A stretch of 48,901 nucleotides of DNA from Rikenella microfusus (GCA_020719385.1 DYQK01000005.1:10249-59149), one strand, 5' to 3'; counted from the first letter of the stretch, positions 8,045 to 17,057 are shown. Translations and numbers: made by a program. The notes: generated by a model not told the origin, from the letters alone.

Positions 8045-9007
8045 ATGAATTTTGAGTCAATAAAAAAAATTGCTTGCGAGACAATTTCGTCAGAATTTCT
8101 CGCAATACAAAAATTAATCGATTTTGTAAACGATGATTTCGCAAAAGTAGTTCAGTTAATTCTGCAAAGTACGGGCAGAGTTATTGTTACGGGAATCGGG
8201 AAAAGTGCCATAATTGCCCAAAAAATTACAGCAACCCTCAATTCGACAGGCACTCCTGCGATTTTTATGCACGCCGCCGACGCAATTCACGGAGATTTGG
8301 GCATTGTTCAGCCCGATGACATTGTTATCTGTCTTTCGAAAAGTGGTTCTTCGCCTGAAATAAAAGTTTTAGTGCCGCTGATAAAAAATTTTGGCAATTC
8401 AGTTGTTGCGATAGTCTCAAATGCGGAATCGTTTTTGGCAAAAGAAGCCGATTTTGTGATTCAGGCAACCGTAGAACGCGAGGCTTGTCCCAATAATTTA
8501 GCCCCGACCAACAGCACAACTGCTCAGTTGGTTATGGGCGATGCTCTTGCGGTTTGTCTCTTGGAATCTCGCAATTTTTCGACAGAAGATTTTGCGAAAT
8601 ATCACCCTGGAGGAATGTTGGGCAAACAATTATATCTCAAAGTACGCAATTTGTACGTTCATAATGAAGTTCCAAAAGTTTCTGTCAATGAAAATATAAA
8701 AAATATTATTCTCGAAATTTCTTCGAAAAGATTGGGATGTTGTGCGGTTTTGAACGAAAATAGGTTAGTCGGAATCATTACTGACGGCGATTTGCGGCGA
8801 ATGTTGCAAAAACATATTGCAGTCGAAAAACTGACGGCACTTGATATTATGTCGGAAAACCCAAAAACAATTCAGAAAGAAGAACTTGCCATTCGGGCTT
8901 TCGAGATAATGAAAAAAAATAACATCACGCAACTTTTGGTGATGGAAAATAATGAATATTTGGGAATTGTGCATTTGCACGATTTGCTCAAGGAAGGGTT
9001 TATTTAA
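8045..9007 (+). CDS. kdsD: D-arabinose 5-phosphate isomerase (KpsF/GutQ family)
   Basis: A 320-aa protein with an N-terminal SIS sugar-isomerase domain (about 30-165, with the GIGKSAIIAQKI and CLSKSGSSPEI phosphosugar loops), the KYHPGGMLG motif carrying the family's catalytic His, and two C-terminal CBS domains (about 205-265 and 270-320). The enzyme interconverts ribulose 5-phosphate and arabinose 5-phosphate, the first committed step to Kdo for the lipopolysaccharide core. It follows the PAS gene by one base and precedes a secreted protein by 12 bases. lpxB is two genes downstream, which fits a lipopolysaccharide role. CBS domains suggest regulation by a nucleotide or sugar ligand. Confidence 0.92.
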   Translation: MNFESIKKIACETISSEFLAIQKLIDFVNDDFAKVVQLILQSTGRVIVTGIGKSAIIAQKITATLNSTGTPAIFMHAADAIHGDLGIVQPDDIVICLSKSGSSPEIKVLVPLIKNFGNSVVAIVSNAESFLAKEADFVIQATVEREACPNNLAPTNSTTAQLVMGDALAVCLLESRNFSTEDFAKYHPGGMLGKQLYLKVRNLYVHNEVPKVSVNENIKNIILEISSKRLGCCAVLNENRLVGIITDGDLRRMLQKHIAVEKLTALDIMSENPKTIQKEELAIRAFEIMKKNNITQLLVMENNEYLGIVHLHDLLKEGFI

Positions 9008-9019
9008 CTTTTTAAAACT

Positions 9020-9805
9020 ATGAAAATCAAGACTTTAACGATTCTTTTTTTCTTTTTTGCTCTTTCCACACATTCTCAATTTTCGGTTTTGAAAATTCAG
9101 GGAGATGTTTTTCTGCAAACGCAAAATCGACAATTAAAAATTGGCGATAAAATTTCGGACAAAGATATTTTAATTTTTGGTTCGATGCGAGATAAAATTT
9201 CTTTGTTTCACAGCGAAAAAGGTTGCGTGCAGGCAATTCCCAAAACCTCGATGACCGTAATGTTGATGGACGTCTTAGTGGTTAATAATCAACGAGATAC
9301 ACTTCGAAAAATGGGCAGCGACTTGAGCGTTTATTTTTGCAGCGACTCAATAATAATTATTGGCGAGGTGCTGCAAAAACGAATTCCGTTTAGTTATAAA
9401 ATGTCTGAAAAATCGTTTTTCCGCATCGAAATGATTTATGGAGAAGCCGAGATTTTAACCGATTTAAAATTTAACGAAGACACACTTTTGATTTCTCGAA
9501 ATGATATTTATAAGGTTGATAATCAAGAAATTGACAAAACAAAACTTTCAAAAGTTCAACTTTTTTACAGAATTTCGAGTAAATATAAAACTGCTATTTG
9601 CCGAAATTTGCGGTTAATTTTTCTTGATAAAACGCAAATTCAAAAATCAACAGATGTTATTGTTGCCGAAATGCGTAAAGCAAAATTGTCTGACACTGAA
9701 ATAACGAAACTTGTATGTATTTTTCTAAATCAAAATTATGGAATTCCTGACGAAGCAAATTTTCATAATTGGATTTTTGAAACGTATCAGTTGAAAAAAG
9801 AGTAA
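9020..9805 (+). CDS. Secreted protein of unknown function
   Basis: A 261-aa protein not recognised. It begins with a clear signal peptide, hydrophobic to about residue 16 and ending near HSQ at 18-20, so it should be exported. The first half is rich in short beta strands with a pattern such as VLKIQGDVFLQ and KIGDKISDKDILIFG, vaguely like FecR-type or LysM-adjacent beta domains. The second half is more helical. It follows kdsD by 12 bp in the same run and is closed by a strong terminator. An envelope role is suggested only by the export signal and neighbours. Confidence 0.7.
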   Translation: MKIKTLTILFFFFALSTHSQFSVLKIQGDVFLQTQNRQLKIGDKISDKDILIFGSMRDKISLFHSEKGCVQAIPKTSMTVMLMDVLVVNNQRDTLRKMGSDLSVYFCSDSIIIIGEVLQKRIPFSYKMSEKSFFRIEMIYGEAEILTDLKFNEDTLLISRNDIYKVDNQEIDKTKLSKVQLFYRISSKYKTAICRNLRLIFLDKTQIQKSTDVIVAEMRKAKLSDTEITKLVCIFLNQNYGIPDEANFHNWIFETYQLKKE

Positions 9806-9842
9806 AAAATTCTGTCTGTCTTTGCACAGACAGAATTTTTTT
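9805..9842 (+). terminator. Intrinsic terminator after the PAS-kdsD run
   Basis: An A-run, the stem ATTCTGTCTGT with ACAGACAGAAT around a 6-nt loop, then a T-run. The shape is canonical and it lies directly after the stop of the secreted-protein gene. Confidence 0.85.
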
Positions 9843-9872
9843 GAGAGATTTTTTTTTATAAAAATTAATTTT

Positions 9873-9880
9873 TATTTTTG
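9873..9880 (+). promoter_or_regulatory. lpxB promoter, -7 element
   Basis: TATTTTTG fits the -7 consensus and lies 15 nt before the ATG at 9896. It argues against an in-frame TTG at 9878 as the start, because that codon overlaps the promoter element. Confidence 0.55.
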
Positions 9881-9895
9881 CAAAAATATTTTTCA

Positions 9896-11014
9896 ATGAA
9901 ATATTACATTGTTGCAGGCGAGGCTTCTGGCGATTTGCACGCTTCGAATCTGATGAAAGAATTGAAAAAAATTGATAAAAACGCAATTTTTCGAGGTTTC
10001 GGTGGAAATTTGATGCAAGAAGAAGGTATAATTCTCACTAAACATTACAAAGACCTCGCTTTTATGGGGCTTTTTGAAGTGTTGCGAAATATTCGTACCA
10101 TTTTAAAAAATTTCTCGATTTGCAAAAGAGATATTCTTGATTTTCAACCCGATGCAGTCATATTAGTCGATTATCCTGGGTTTAATTTGCGAATGGCAAA
10201 ATTTGCAAAGTTAAACAATTTTAACGTTTTTTATTATATTTCGCCGAAAATTTGGGTATGGAAATCTTCAAGGGCAAAAATTATTAAACAATTTGTTGAC
10301 AAAATGTTCGTTATTTTTCCTTTCGAAAAAGATTTTTATCGCAAATTTGATTACGAAGTTGAGTATGTCGGTAATCCTTTGTGGGATGCTTTGCAGGAAG
10401 AAATTTCAGAAAATGTTGATTTTCAAGGTTTTACAAAAGAATTTTCTCTCGAAAACAAACCAATTATCGCACTTTTACCCGGAAGTCGCAGACAGGAAAT
10501 AAAATTGTTGTTGCCTGAGATGATAAAAGTTGTCTCGCAATACAATGATTTTCAATTTGTTATCGCTGCATCACAGTCTATTGAGAGAAGTTTTTACGAG
10601 AAATTTATAGAAACCTCGAAGGTCTATCTCGTTTATAATCAAACATATAAGTTGTTAAAGCACGCAACGGCGGCATTGGTAACTTCAGGCACAGCAACGT
10701 TGGAAACTGCACTTTTCGAAGTGCCGCAGGCAGTTTGTTACAAAATGAATGCTGCCACTTTTCGCATTGGAAAATTGATTATTGACGTGAAATTCTTTTC
10801 TTTGCCAAATATTATTATGAATCAGGAAATTGTGAAGGAATTTTTGCAATTTGATTTGGCTGAAAAAATGAAAAATGAATTGGACAAAATTTTGTTTGAT
10901 GTTCATTATCGCAAAGAAATGTTAAAAAATTATAAAATTCTCAAAGAAAAGTTAGGGGAAAGTGGTGCTTCGCAAAAAACAGCTGAAAAAATTTATTCTA
11001 AAATTGTTTATTAA
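9896..11014 (+). CDS. lpxB: Lipid-A-disaccharide synthase
   Basis: A 372-aa protein starting MKYYIVAGEASGDLHAS, the family's hallmark N-terminus. It contains DAVILVDYPGFNLRMAK, YYISPKIWVWK, LLPGSRRQEIKLLLP and a TSGTATLETALF sugar-nucleotide loop. LpxB condenses UDP-2,3-diacylglucosamine with lipid X to give the lipid A disaccharide, at the inner membrane's cytosolic face. The ATG at 9896 is chosen over an upstream in-frame TTG because it starts the conserved sequence and the upstream codon lies in the promoter box. The gene stands 17 bp ahead of an S51 peptidase-like gene on the same strand. Confidence 0.95.
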   Translation: MKYYIVAGEASGDLHASNLMKELKKIDKNAIFRGFGGNLMQEEGIILTKHYKDLAFMGLFEVLRNIRTILKNFSICKRDILDFQPDAVILVDYPGFNLRMAKFAKLNNFNVFYYISPKIWVWKSSRAKIIKQFVDKMFVIFPFEKDFYRKFDYEVEYVGNPLWDALQEEISENVDFQGFTKEFSLENKPIIALLPGSRRQEIKLLLPEMIKVVSQYNDFQFVIAASQSIERSFYEKFIETSKVYLVYNQTYKLLKHATAALVTSGTATLETALFEVPQAVCYKMNAATFRIGKLIIDVKFFSLPNIIMNQEIVKEFLQFDLAEKMKNELDKILFDVHYRKEMLKNYKILKEKLGESGASQKTAEKIYSKIVY

Positions 11015-11031
11015 CTCAAATTTTATAAAAA

Positions 11032-11946
11032 ATGGAACCTACCGCATTGATTTATAGTTCGCATGATAGAGGCGACTATTTGCATCGAAAATGGATTGTT
11101 GAACGTGCATTGGAAAATCCTATCAATAAAACGGTTTTATATTTACCTTTTTCGTCAGGTGAGAAGGACCAGGAATATTCTTGGGGAACATTTCGTTGGT
11201 ATTTTGATAAGTTTAAATCGGAAGGTTTAGTTGCCAAAACTTGTTTTTGGAAACCCAATATGTCTCGTGACGAGGCGGCTGAGGTTTTGCAATTAGTCCG
11301 CGATAGTGAAGTTGTGATTCTTGGCGGCGGAAGTACTTTCGCAGGTTTCGACAGATATGACGGTCTCGGAACAAGTTTCGACGACGATTATACGCATTTT
11401 CGGGCAATTTTGTACGAGAGACAAGCCGCAGGAAAACTCACTGTTGGGTTTTCGGCAGGAGCAATGCAGTTAGCCGATTTTTGTCCCAGTGATGATTTTC
11501 ATAAACCGTACAGTTTAATTCACAATGTTACCGTTACGTTGCATCACGAGTGGTCGCGTGAGGGCGAACTTGCCCATATTGGTCGTTCTTATCCGAATCA
11601 TTTTGCTTTTGGTTTGCCCAATGACGCAGGTATTGCGTCTGCGTTTGGTTATTTGCCTTCGGGTAACAAATGGCAAATTCTTCGATTTATCATTGATAGT
11701 TCTTGGGACAGAGCCGAGGATGCGTTTCATATGAAAACAAGAATGGGAATGGGAATCGATCATTTTTATCTTGACGGCAGAAAATGGACTTTTTATGAAG
11801 GCGATAGAATGATTCAAATATTTTCTCCTGATTATGCTTATCGCGGTGCGTGGATTTTGCCCGCCAATCAAGCGACATTTTTCGATTATTGGACTCAACA
11901 GCCAACTATTTTTACGTCTGTTGAACATATTTTCGCTGTTCATTAA
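11032..11946 (+). CDS. Peptidase S51 (dipeptidase E / cyanophycinase-like) family protein
   Basis: A 304-aa protein with the class I amidotransferase-like fold of family S51. VVILGGGST (94-102) resembles the glycine-rich loop, and GFSAGAMQL (139-147) is the nucleophile elbow, with Ser141 as predicted catalytic serine. Family members cut dipeptides starting with Asp, or cyanophycin, in the cytosol. There is no signal peptide. It is longer than E. coli PepE (about 230 aa), so it may have a different substrate. It lies 17 bp after lpxB and is closed by a hairpin terminator; the functional tie to lpxB is unclear. Confidence 0.75.
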   Translation: MEPTALIYSSHDRGDYLHRKWIVERALENPINKTVLYLPFSSGEKDQEYSWGTFRWYFDKFKSEGLVAKTCFWKPNMSRDEAAEVLQLVRDSEVVILGGGSTFAGFDRYDGLGTSFDDDYTHFRAILYERQAAGKLTVGFSAGAMQLADFCPSDDFHKPYSLIHNVTVTLHHEWSREGELAHIGRSYPNHFAFGLPNDAGIASAFGYLPSGNKWQILRFIIDSSWDRAEDAFHMKTRMGMGIDHFYLDGRKWTFYEGDRMIQIFSPDYAYRGAWILPANQATFFDYWTQQPTIFTSVEHIFAVH

Positions 11947-11963
11947 ACATTTTTTCTCAATAT

Positions 11964-11994
11964 TTCTCACCTTTTCAAAAAAGGTGAGATTTTT
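11964..11994 (+). terminator. Intrinsic terminator after the S51 peptidase gene
   Basis: TCTCACCTTTT and AAAAGGTGAGA form a stem followed by TTTTTG. It separates the lpxB transcript from the OLD-type nuclease gene. Confidence 0.8.
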
Positions 11995-12029
11995 GTGTAT
12001 TTTCTTTTCAATATTTCTCAATTTTTTTT

Positions 12030-12037
12030 TATTTTTG
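12030..12037 (+). promoter_or_regulatory. Promoter of the OLD-type nuclease gene, -7 element
   Basis: TATTTTTG lies 23 nt before the ATG at 12061. Together with the terminator upstream it makes this gene a single-gene transcription unit. Confidence 0.5.
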
Positions 12038-12060
12038 CAAAAAATTTTATTTCGAAAAAA

Positions 12061-13872
12061 ATGTTACGAGTAGATTATATAAAAATCGAGAATTTTAAAA
12101 TTTTCGATGAGTTAATAATTAAATTGGAACACCCAACTTTGATTATTGGTCCGAATAATTCGGGGAAAACAAGCATTATTCAGGCTTTTGTTTTGTGGAA
12201 TTTGGCTGTTCGCTTGTGGCAAGAGAGAAAAGTGAAAAATAATAAAAAAAGTTTAGAACGAGGAATTGGTTTAAATCGTTTAGAAATTACACAAATTCCA
12301 ACTAAGACAATAAATTTTCTCTTTACGCACACTCGCACACAACATAGTAAGAATCAAAAAATAAGAATTTCGATTTCTGTTGGTTTATTTTTCGAAAATA
12401 AAATTAAGGAATGCGAAATTCATTTTTATCATTATAATCCTGATTTAATTTATTGTATTCCTTCTGATGAAACTTTAAAAAATACAGAGTTGTTAAAATA
12501 TGCGGCATCAATAGAGGTAAATTTATTGTATCCGATGTCAGGAATCGAGACTTCAGAGAATTTATTGCAACTTGGGGCTATCAAAAAATTTATTGGTCGC
12601 GGACAAACAGCGAGCGTTTTGCGGAATATTTGTTGGTATTTATATGAAAATTCGAAAGAAAAATGGGAGAGATTAAAAAAATTAATGAAAAAATTATTTG
12701 ATATTGAGTTAGGTATTCCTCAATTTGTCGAGAGTGATGGGACAATTCAGTTAAATTATTCTTATAAGGAAAAAACAGCAGAGAGTAAACGGAATATTTC
12801 TCACGTTCTCGATATTATGCAGGCAGGCAGAGGGCAAAATCAGGTTTTGTTGTTGCTTGCTTATATTTTAAATTATGAGAATTCGATTCTTTTGATAGAT
12901 GAACCCGATGCACATCTCGAAATGTTGCGAAGAGCTCAAATTTTTGATGTTTTAAAAAATATTTCTCAAGAACAAAATTGTCAGTTGATAGTTGTAACGC
13001 ATTCAGAATCCTTATTAAATGAGGAGGCAAAAGTTGTTTTTTTAATTGACGGCAAGAATGTTGATGTTGAAAATAAAAATGATTACAGATTTATTAAAGA
13101 TTCGTTGTTAAATTATGGTATTGAACATTATTATAAGGCAAGAATTTTTAAACGAATTTTATATTTAGAAGGCAGCACCGACAAGGATATGTTAGCTGTT
13201 TTTGCAAAAAAGTTAAATCATCCTGTTTTAAACATTTTGGAAGACAGAATTTTTGTTTATTATACTCAAAATATAGTTAACGAGAGTACTTTGGAAAACG
13301 AGATTGAGCGAAAATCGGGTTATTTTCGTTCTGCGAAGTCTCATTTTCAGGCAATTCAAAAATGTGTTTCAGAAATTCGAGGTATTGGAATTTTTGATAA
13401 CGACAATAAAAATCGAAAAAGTGAAATTACTGAAAATTTTGCTACTCTTTATTGGAAAAATTATGAGTTGGAGAATTATTTTATTTTTCCTGAAACAATT
13501 ATTCGTTTTGCAAAAAAATATTACAAGAATTTAGAAAAATACGTTATGATGCCGAATCGAAAAATAGAAAATTTGGAAAAATGTATTGAAGCGAATTTTT
13601 TATTACCGATTTTTGAGTCTGAAAAAGAAATTTCTGAGTGGAAAAATTTGGGGCAATCTTTGAAAAGAAAATATTTTATGAAAATGTCTTCTGATAAAAA
13701 AGCGAGTGAATTATTAGAAAATACGTTGAAAAAATTTGCAGAATCGGAAGGAGAGAGTATTTTATTAAACAAAGGGAAGTATTATCTGTTGATAGATTTT
13801 TTATCACTCGACGAGATTGATGAGGAAATAATAGAAAAATTAAACAAAATGAATGAATATTTGTCTGTTTAA
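12061..13872 (+). CDS. OLD-family ATPase with TOPRIM nuclease domain
   Basis: A 603-aa protein combining an ABC/SMC-type ATPase with a TOPRIM nuclease. Walker A is GPNNSGKT (30-37), Walker B ILLIDEPDAHLE (276-287), and a VVTHSESLL switch region follows. The TOPRIM part shows YLEGSTDKD with Glu370, then FDNDNK with Asp446 and Asp448. This is the layout of OLD (overcoming lysogenization defect) nucleases and of the Gabija subunit GajA, used in phage defence or DNA processing. No UvrD-type helicase or reverse transcriptase is adjacent, so it looks like a single-gene (class 1) OLD. The start at 12061 is chosen because LRVDYIKIENFKIF is the usual N-terminus; upstream in-frame codons lie in the leader. 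It has its own promoter and sits between unrelated genes, as mobile defence genes often do. Confidence 0.85.
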   Translation: MLRVDYIKIENFKIFDELIIKLEHPTLIIGPNNSGKTSIIQAFVLWNLAVRLWQERKVKNNKKSLERGIGLNRLEITQIPTKTINFLFTHTRTQHSKNQKIRISISVGLFFENKIKECEIHFYHYNPDLIYCIPSDETLKNTELLKYAASIEVNLLYPMSGIETSENLLQLGAIKKFIGRGQTASVLRNICWYLYENSKEKWERLKKLMKKLFDIELGIPQFVESDGTIQLNYSYKEKTAESKRNISHVLDIMQAGRGQNQVLLLLAYILNYENSILLIDEPDAHLEMLRRAQIFDVLKNISQEQNCQLIVVTHSESLLNEEAKVVFLIDGKNVDVENKNDYRFIKDSLLNYGIEHYYKARIFKRILYLEGSTDKDMLAVFAKKLNHPVLNILEDRIFVYYTQNIVNESTLENEIERKSGYFRSAKSHFQAIQKCVSEIRGIGIFDNDNKNRKSEITENFATLYWKNYELENYFIFPETIIRFAKKYYKNLEKYVMMPNRKIENLEKCIEANFLLPIFESEKEISEWKNLGQSLKRKYFMKMSSDKKASELLENTLKKFAESEGESILLNKGKYYLLIDFLSLDEIDEEIIEKLNKMNEYLSV

Positions 13873-13979
13873 AATAAAAATTTGTAAATTAAACTTATCT
13901 TTTGTAAATTTATATAAAATTTTTTAAAAAATTTTTGATAAATTTAATTTTTTTTCATAAATTTGAGGCAAAAATTTTA

Positions 13980-13987
13980 TACTTTTG
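13980..13987 (+). promoter_or_regulatory. Promoter of the kelch lipoprotein-barrel pair, -7 element
   Basis: TACTTTTG lies 30 nt before the ATG at 14018. A TTTG at 13962-13965 is only 14 nt upstream, closer than usual, so the -33 part is uncertain. Confidence 0.45.
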
Positions 13988-14017
13988 AGGTTAAAAACGT
14001 TATTAATCTTTTTCACA

Positions 14018-15499
14018 ATGAAAAAATTTATACCAATATTTGCGTTATGTTTATTTGCTCTTTTGAGTTGCGAGAAGTCTGAGGATGGTCATTATTCTGT
14101 TGACAGAGTAGTTTATCCTGGTTCGTTGATAACTCGCAAAAATACGCTCTTTTACACCAGTGCAATAAAAGATTCGGTGATAAAAGTAAAAGCAAATTAT
14201 GCAGTAATTCAAGGAAAGTTTACCAGCGTGGGTGTGGAGGACAATATCGAAAGGTATGGACATTGTTGGTCAACGACTAATCCTCCTTACGTTACTACGG
14301 ATGAGAGTAATTGGGAATTGTGTTCCGACCCAATTAAAATAGGAAATTTTACGGTTCGCACCGACAGTTTATTTCCAGAGACAAAATATTATGTGCGTTC
14401 TTTTGCCATTTCGAAAAATGGAAAAGATACTGCTTATAATCCTGTTGTTGATTCCTTTACAACTGCTTCGTACATCAATGCGTGGTTTAAACGCAAAGAA
14501 TTTAGTACGCAAGGCATCAAAGATGCGGCATATTTTTCTATTAGGCAAGATATTTATCTTGTCGGTGGGCATGACGGTCTGAATTATCTGAGGAGTGTTT
14601 GGTGTTATAATGCAGAATTTGGGACTTGGTCGCAAAAAACAACATTAGGTGGCGAGCCGCGTTCTTGTGCAACAGGTTTCGGAGCAAATGGCAAAGGTTA
14701 CATCATCGGCGGTGAGGACAGAAAGAAGGATGTTCGCAATGATGTTTGGGAATTTACTCCCGAATCAAACGAATGGCAGCGAAAAGTAGATTTTCCACGA
14801 GGAAAACGAAAAAACGCAAGTGCTTTTGTCGTTACAACCGAATCGGGAAAAGACAGATGTTATTACGGTTTAGGTGAATTGAAAAACGGCAGTTGCGTTG
14901 GGGATTTTAGCGAGTACGTTCCTTCTCGCGACCCAGGATATGGCGGAAGCACCGAAAATGTTTGGATAGAAGTTGCCCCAATAAACGAATATGTTGGTCG
15001 CGCTTCAGCCGTTTCGTTCAGTATTTCTGGAATGGGATTTATCGGCACAGGTTTTACTCGCGAACTTTCAGGTGACTCAACATTTCACAAAGATTTATTC
15101 CGTTATGAACCAAGTTCACAAATCGGAGTAGACAAAGGTGTTTGGGTGCGTTGTTTGTCAATGCCTGTTTACGCACCTTCGCGTGCCAATGCTGTTGCGT
15201 TTTCTATTGATGAAATGGGTTATGTCGGAACAGGAGAGACGCAAGAACACGTTTTACTAAGAGATTTTTATCAATACGACCCCTTCAATGACCGTTGGAC
15301 AAGAGTTATTGACTTCGGCATAGATCAAACAGGCAGACCACTTTTCTCTATTCAAGGTTTAAAAGATGCTGTTGGTTGTCAGATTTATGTCAAGAAAAAC
15401 AGTAAAGTTATCAGTCGTGGTTTTGTTGGTTCAGGTTTTAACGGAGAAATACGGGTAAATCATTGGTTGGAATACCTTCCTGATAACACTAATCAATAA
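14018..15499 (+). CDS. Kelch-repeat lipoprotein
   Basis: A 493-aa protein with a lipoprotein signal ending ALLSC, so Cys18 would be lipidated. Residues 40-150 look like the fibronectin-type segment common in Bacteroidota surface lipoproteins (VRSFAISKNGKDTAYNPVV). The rest is a kelch-type beta propeller, with repeated blades such as YLVGGHDG..SVWCYNAEFGTW and YIIGGEDR..DVWEFTPESNEW. Such propellers bind glycans or proteins at the surface. The ATG at 14018 is chosen because it starts the signal peptide; an earlier in-frame codon would add a charged extension. It precedes an outer-membrane barrel by 18 bp, suggesting a surface pair. The ligand is unknown. Confidence 0.8.
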   Translation: MKKFIPIFALCLFALLSCEKSEDGHYSVDRVVYPGSLITRKNTLFYTSAIKDSVIKVKANYAVIQGKFTSVGVEDNIERYGHCWSTTNPPYVTTDESNWELCSDPIKIGNFTVRTDSLFPETKYYVRSFAISKNGKDTAYNPVVDSFTTASYINAWFKRKEFSTQGIKDAAYFSIRQDIYLVGGHDGLNYLRSVWCYNAEFGTWSQKTTLGGEPRSCATGFGANGKGYIIGGEDRKKDVRNDVWEFTPESNEWQRKVDFPRGKRKNASAFVVTTESGKDRCYYGLGELKNGSCVGDFSEYVPSRDPGYGGSTENVWIEVAPINEYVGRASAVSFSISGMGFIGTGFTRELSGDSTFHKDLFRYEPSSQIGVDKGVWVRCLSMPVYAPSRANAVAFSIDEMGYVGTGETQEHVLLRDFYQYDPFNDRWTRVIDFGIDQTGRPLFSIQGLKDAVGCQIYVKKNSKVISRGFVGSGFNGEIRVNHWLEYLPDNTNQ

Positions 15500-15517
15500 T
15501 TTTAAAATTGTTTTACA

Positions 15518-16324
15518 ATGAAAAAGTTGTTTTTTCTCATTTTTTTATCTTGCGGAAGTTTATTTTCGTTTGCACAGTGGGAATTTCAATACTTCGTAGT
15601 GCGTGCAGGAGCAAATTTTACTGTTACCGCCTCGCCGCAAGATTATGATTTCAAATTTCTCAAAACGCCAAGCGGCGATTTAAAATTATATTCCATTCCG
15701 ATGGAGGAAAACGGTTATAATTATTCTTGGGGACAAAGTGCAGATTTGTGTTTTCATTATGATTTTTCTTCAGATAACGGCGGTTTTGTCATCGGAATCG
15801 GATACGAAAATAAAGGAACAAACTCGAAATACAAAACTTTGTATCAAAATCACACTATGGAAGAATGGAATCGCGTTCACGCATTGACCGTTCCTGCATA
15901 CATCAAGTTGGGAAAGGAAATTTTTGAGAATCAGTCGTATTTCTTTGTCGGAGCTCAATACAATATGATAATGAGTTTTACACAAACACAAAAAGTCGAT
16001 TGGACTTCTACTCTGAAAGTGCGAAACATTGAAGAAGACGAATTTCAAAAAAACAGTTTCTCTTTTTTGATGGGTTTTAATTATTTGTTTTTCAATTTTG
16101 AACTCGATTATCACCCAAAAAGTTTCTTTAACAAAGATTATATTTACAAAAACAAAGACCGCGAGGACGACCCCGCCAATTTTGCGAATATTAAACCTTA
16201 CGAAACGCAACCGCAAAATATGTTTTTTCTAAAAACGAGTGTTTGTGTGCCGATTTCAGAATGGACTACAAGCAAAAATTGGTCGCTTCAGAAAGTTTGG
16301 CGGAAATTACAATTTTGGAGATAA
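15518..16324 (+). CDS. Outer-membrane beta-barrel protein (PorT-like)
   Basis: A 268-aa protein with a signal peptide (cleavage near FSFAQ) and alternating aromatic/polar strands, such as FVIGIGYENKG, YFFVGAQYNMIMSF and NSFSFLMGFNYLFFNFELDYH. These fit a small 8- to 10-strand barrel of the PorT/OMP_b-brl type common in Bacteroidota. The C-terminal half has a short charged stretch (KNKDREDDP) that would be a loop. It lies 18 bp after the kelch lipoprotein and is probably co-expressed. Export of a substrate is not predictable from this sequence. Confidence 0.7.
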   Translation: MKKLFFLIFLSCGSLFSFAQWEFQYFVVRAGANFTVTASPQDYDFKFLKTPSGDLKLYSIPMEENGYNYSWGQSADLCFHYDFSSDNGGFVIGIGYENKGTNSKYKTLYQNHTMEEWNRVHALTVPAYIKLGKEIFENQSYFFVGAQYNMIMSFTQTQKVDWTSTLKVRNIEEDEFQKNSFSFLMGFNYLFFNFELDYHPKSFFNKDYIYKNKDREDDPANFANIKPYETQPQNMFFLKTSVCVPISEWTTSKNWSLQKVWRKLQFWR

Positions 16325-16347
16325 AAATATTCTCATTTTTGCAAAAA

Positions 16348-16386
16348 AAAATATCTCCTCGCAAAATTTTGAGGAGATATTTTTTT
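16348..16386. terminator. Bidirectional terminator between barrel and Spy-like genes
   Basis: A-run, ATATCTCCTC, a 10-nt loop, GAGGAGATAT and a T-run. It serves both convergent transcripts. Confidence 0.85.
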
Positions 16387-16408
16387 CACTTGTTTATGAA
16401 AAAATGAT

Positions 16409-16957
16409 TTATTTCTTAGGTGGATGATTTTCGTTGTCGCCGCAGCCCTTGCCGTGTCCTTGTCCGCAACCTTTACCTTTGCCGTGTCTTTTCCCCATTC
16501 CTTGTCCGCGGTCGTCATCTTTTGGATGATGCATATCAAATTGAATGCGTTGTTCATCGGTCAATAATGCTCGAACGTCTTGGTGAAAAGCAGATTTTTT
16601 CTTCATCATTGTCGTTTTAATTGCACCCATTTCATCAATAAGTCGATTTATCGCAGCCATATCGGGTTTGTCGGCAGTCGAGAGTGAACGAAGTTGTGCT
16701 TTTTTCTCGCCAAGTTGATTTTTCAAAGTCATCATTTCTTTGTGATGCGGAAGTTTTAACTTTTCGATTTTACCTTTTTGGTCATCCGTCAATTTAGGAA
16801 TGTCGCAAAAACAGGGACCAACAGCACAACATTGCCCTTTTCCGCCTTCACATTTTTTATCGGGCTGTGCCGAGAGGTTGAGATTTAAACCCAAAAACAT
16901 TACTGCCAAAAAAAACGCAGCAAAAAACGACCTAAAATTTTGTGTTTTCATTTTCAA
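16409..16957 (-). CDS. Spy/CpxP-family periplasmic protein with Cys-rich start and His/Gly/Cys tail
   Basis: A 182-aa protein with a signal peptide (ending about residue 31) and two LTxxQ motifs, LTDDQKGKIEKLK near 56 and LTDEQRIQFD near 132, joined by long helices. This is the Spy/CpxP/CnrX-like fold, whose members act as ATP-independent periplasmic chaperones or metal sensors. Unusually, five Cys fall between residues 36 and 50 (motif C-x6-CC-x4-C-x-C), and the last 35 residues are Gly/His/Lys-rich with two Cys. Both ends look able to bind metal. It is transcribed toward the barrel gene and stands alone. Metal binding is inference from composition. Confidence 0.75.
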   Translation of the reverse strand: MKMKTQNFRSFFAAFFLAVMFLGLNLNLSAQPDKKCEGGKGQCCAVGPCFCDIPKLTDDQKGKIEKLKLPHHKEMMTLKNQLGEKKAQLRSLSTADKPDMAAINRLIDEMGAIKTTMMKKKSAFHQDVRALLTDEQRIQFDMHHPKDDDRGQGMGKRHGKGKGCGQGHGKGCGDNENHPPKK

Positions 16958-17057
16958 AAAATGATTTAATAAAAATTTGATTTCGTTTAATAAGACTTTC
17001 GAAAAGTAAAAAAGTTTAATATTTTGTGAAAAAATTTTTTCTTTGAGAAAAATTTAT

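Noticed and set aside
11515-12021. 168-codon minus-strand frame across the S51 peptidase gene
   Set aside because: It overlaps a conserved gene and crosses its terminator; the composition is typical of a shadow frame.
12061-13872. Complete Gabija system
   Set aside because: The following gene is a kelch lipoprotein and not a UvrD-type helicase, so only an OLD-type protein is called.
15770-16216. 148-codon minus-strand frame inside the barrel gene
   Set aside because: It is opposite a gene with a clear signal peptide and strands, and is probably open only by chance.
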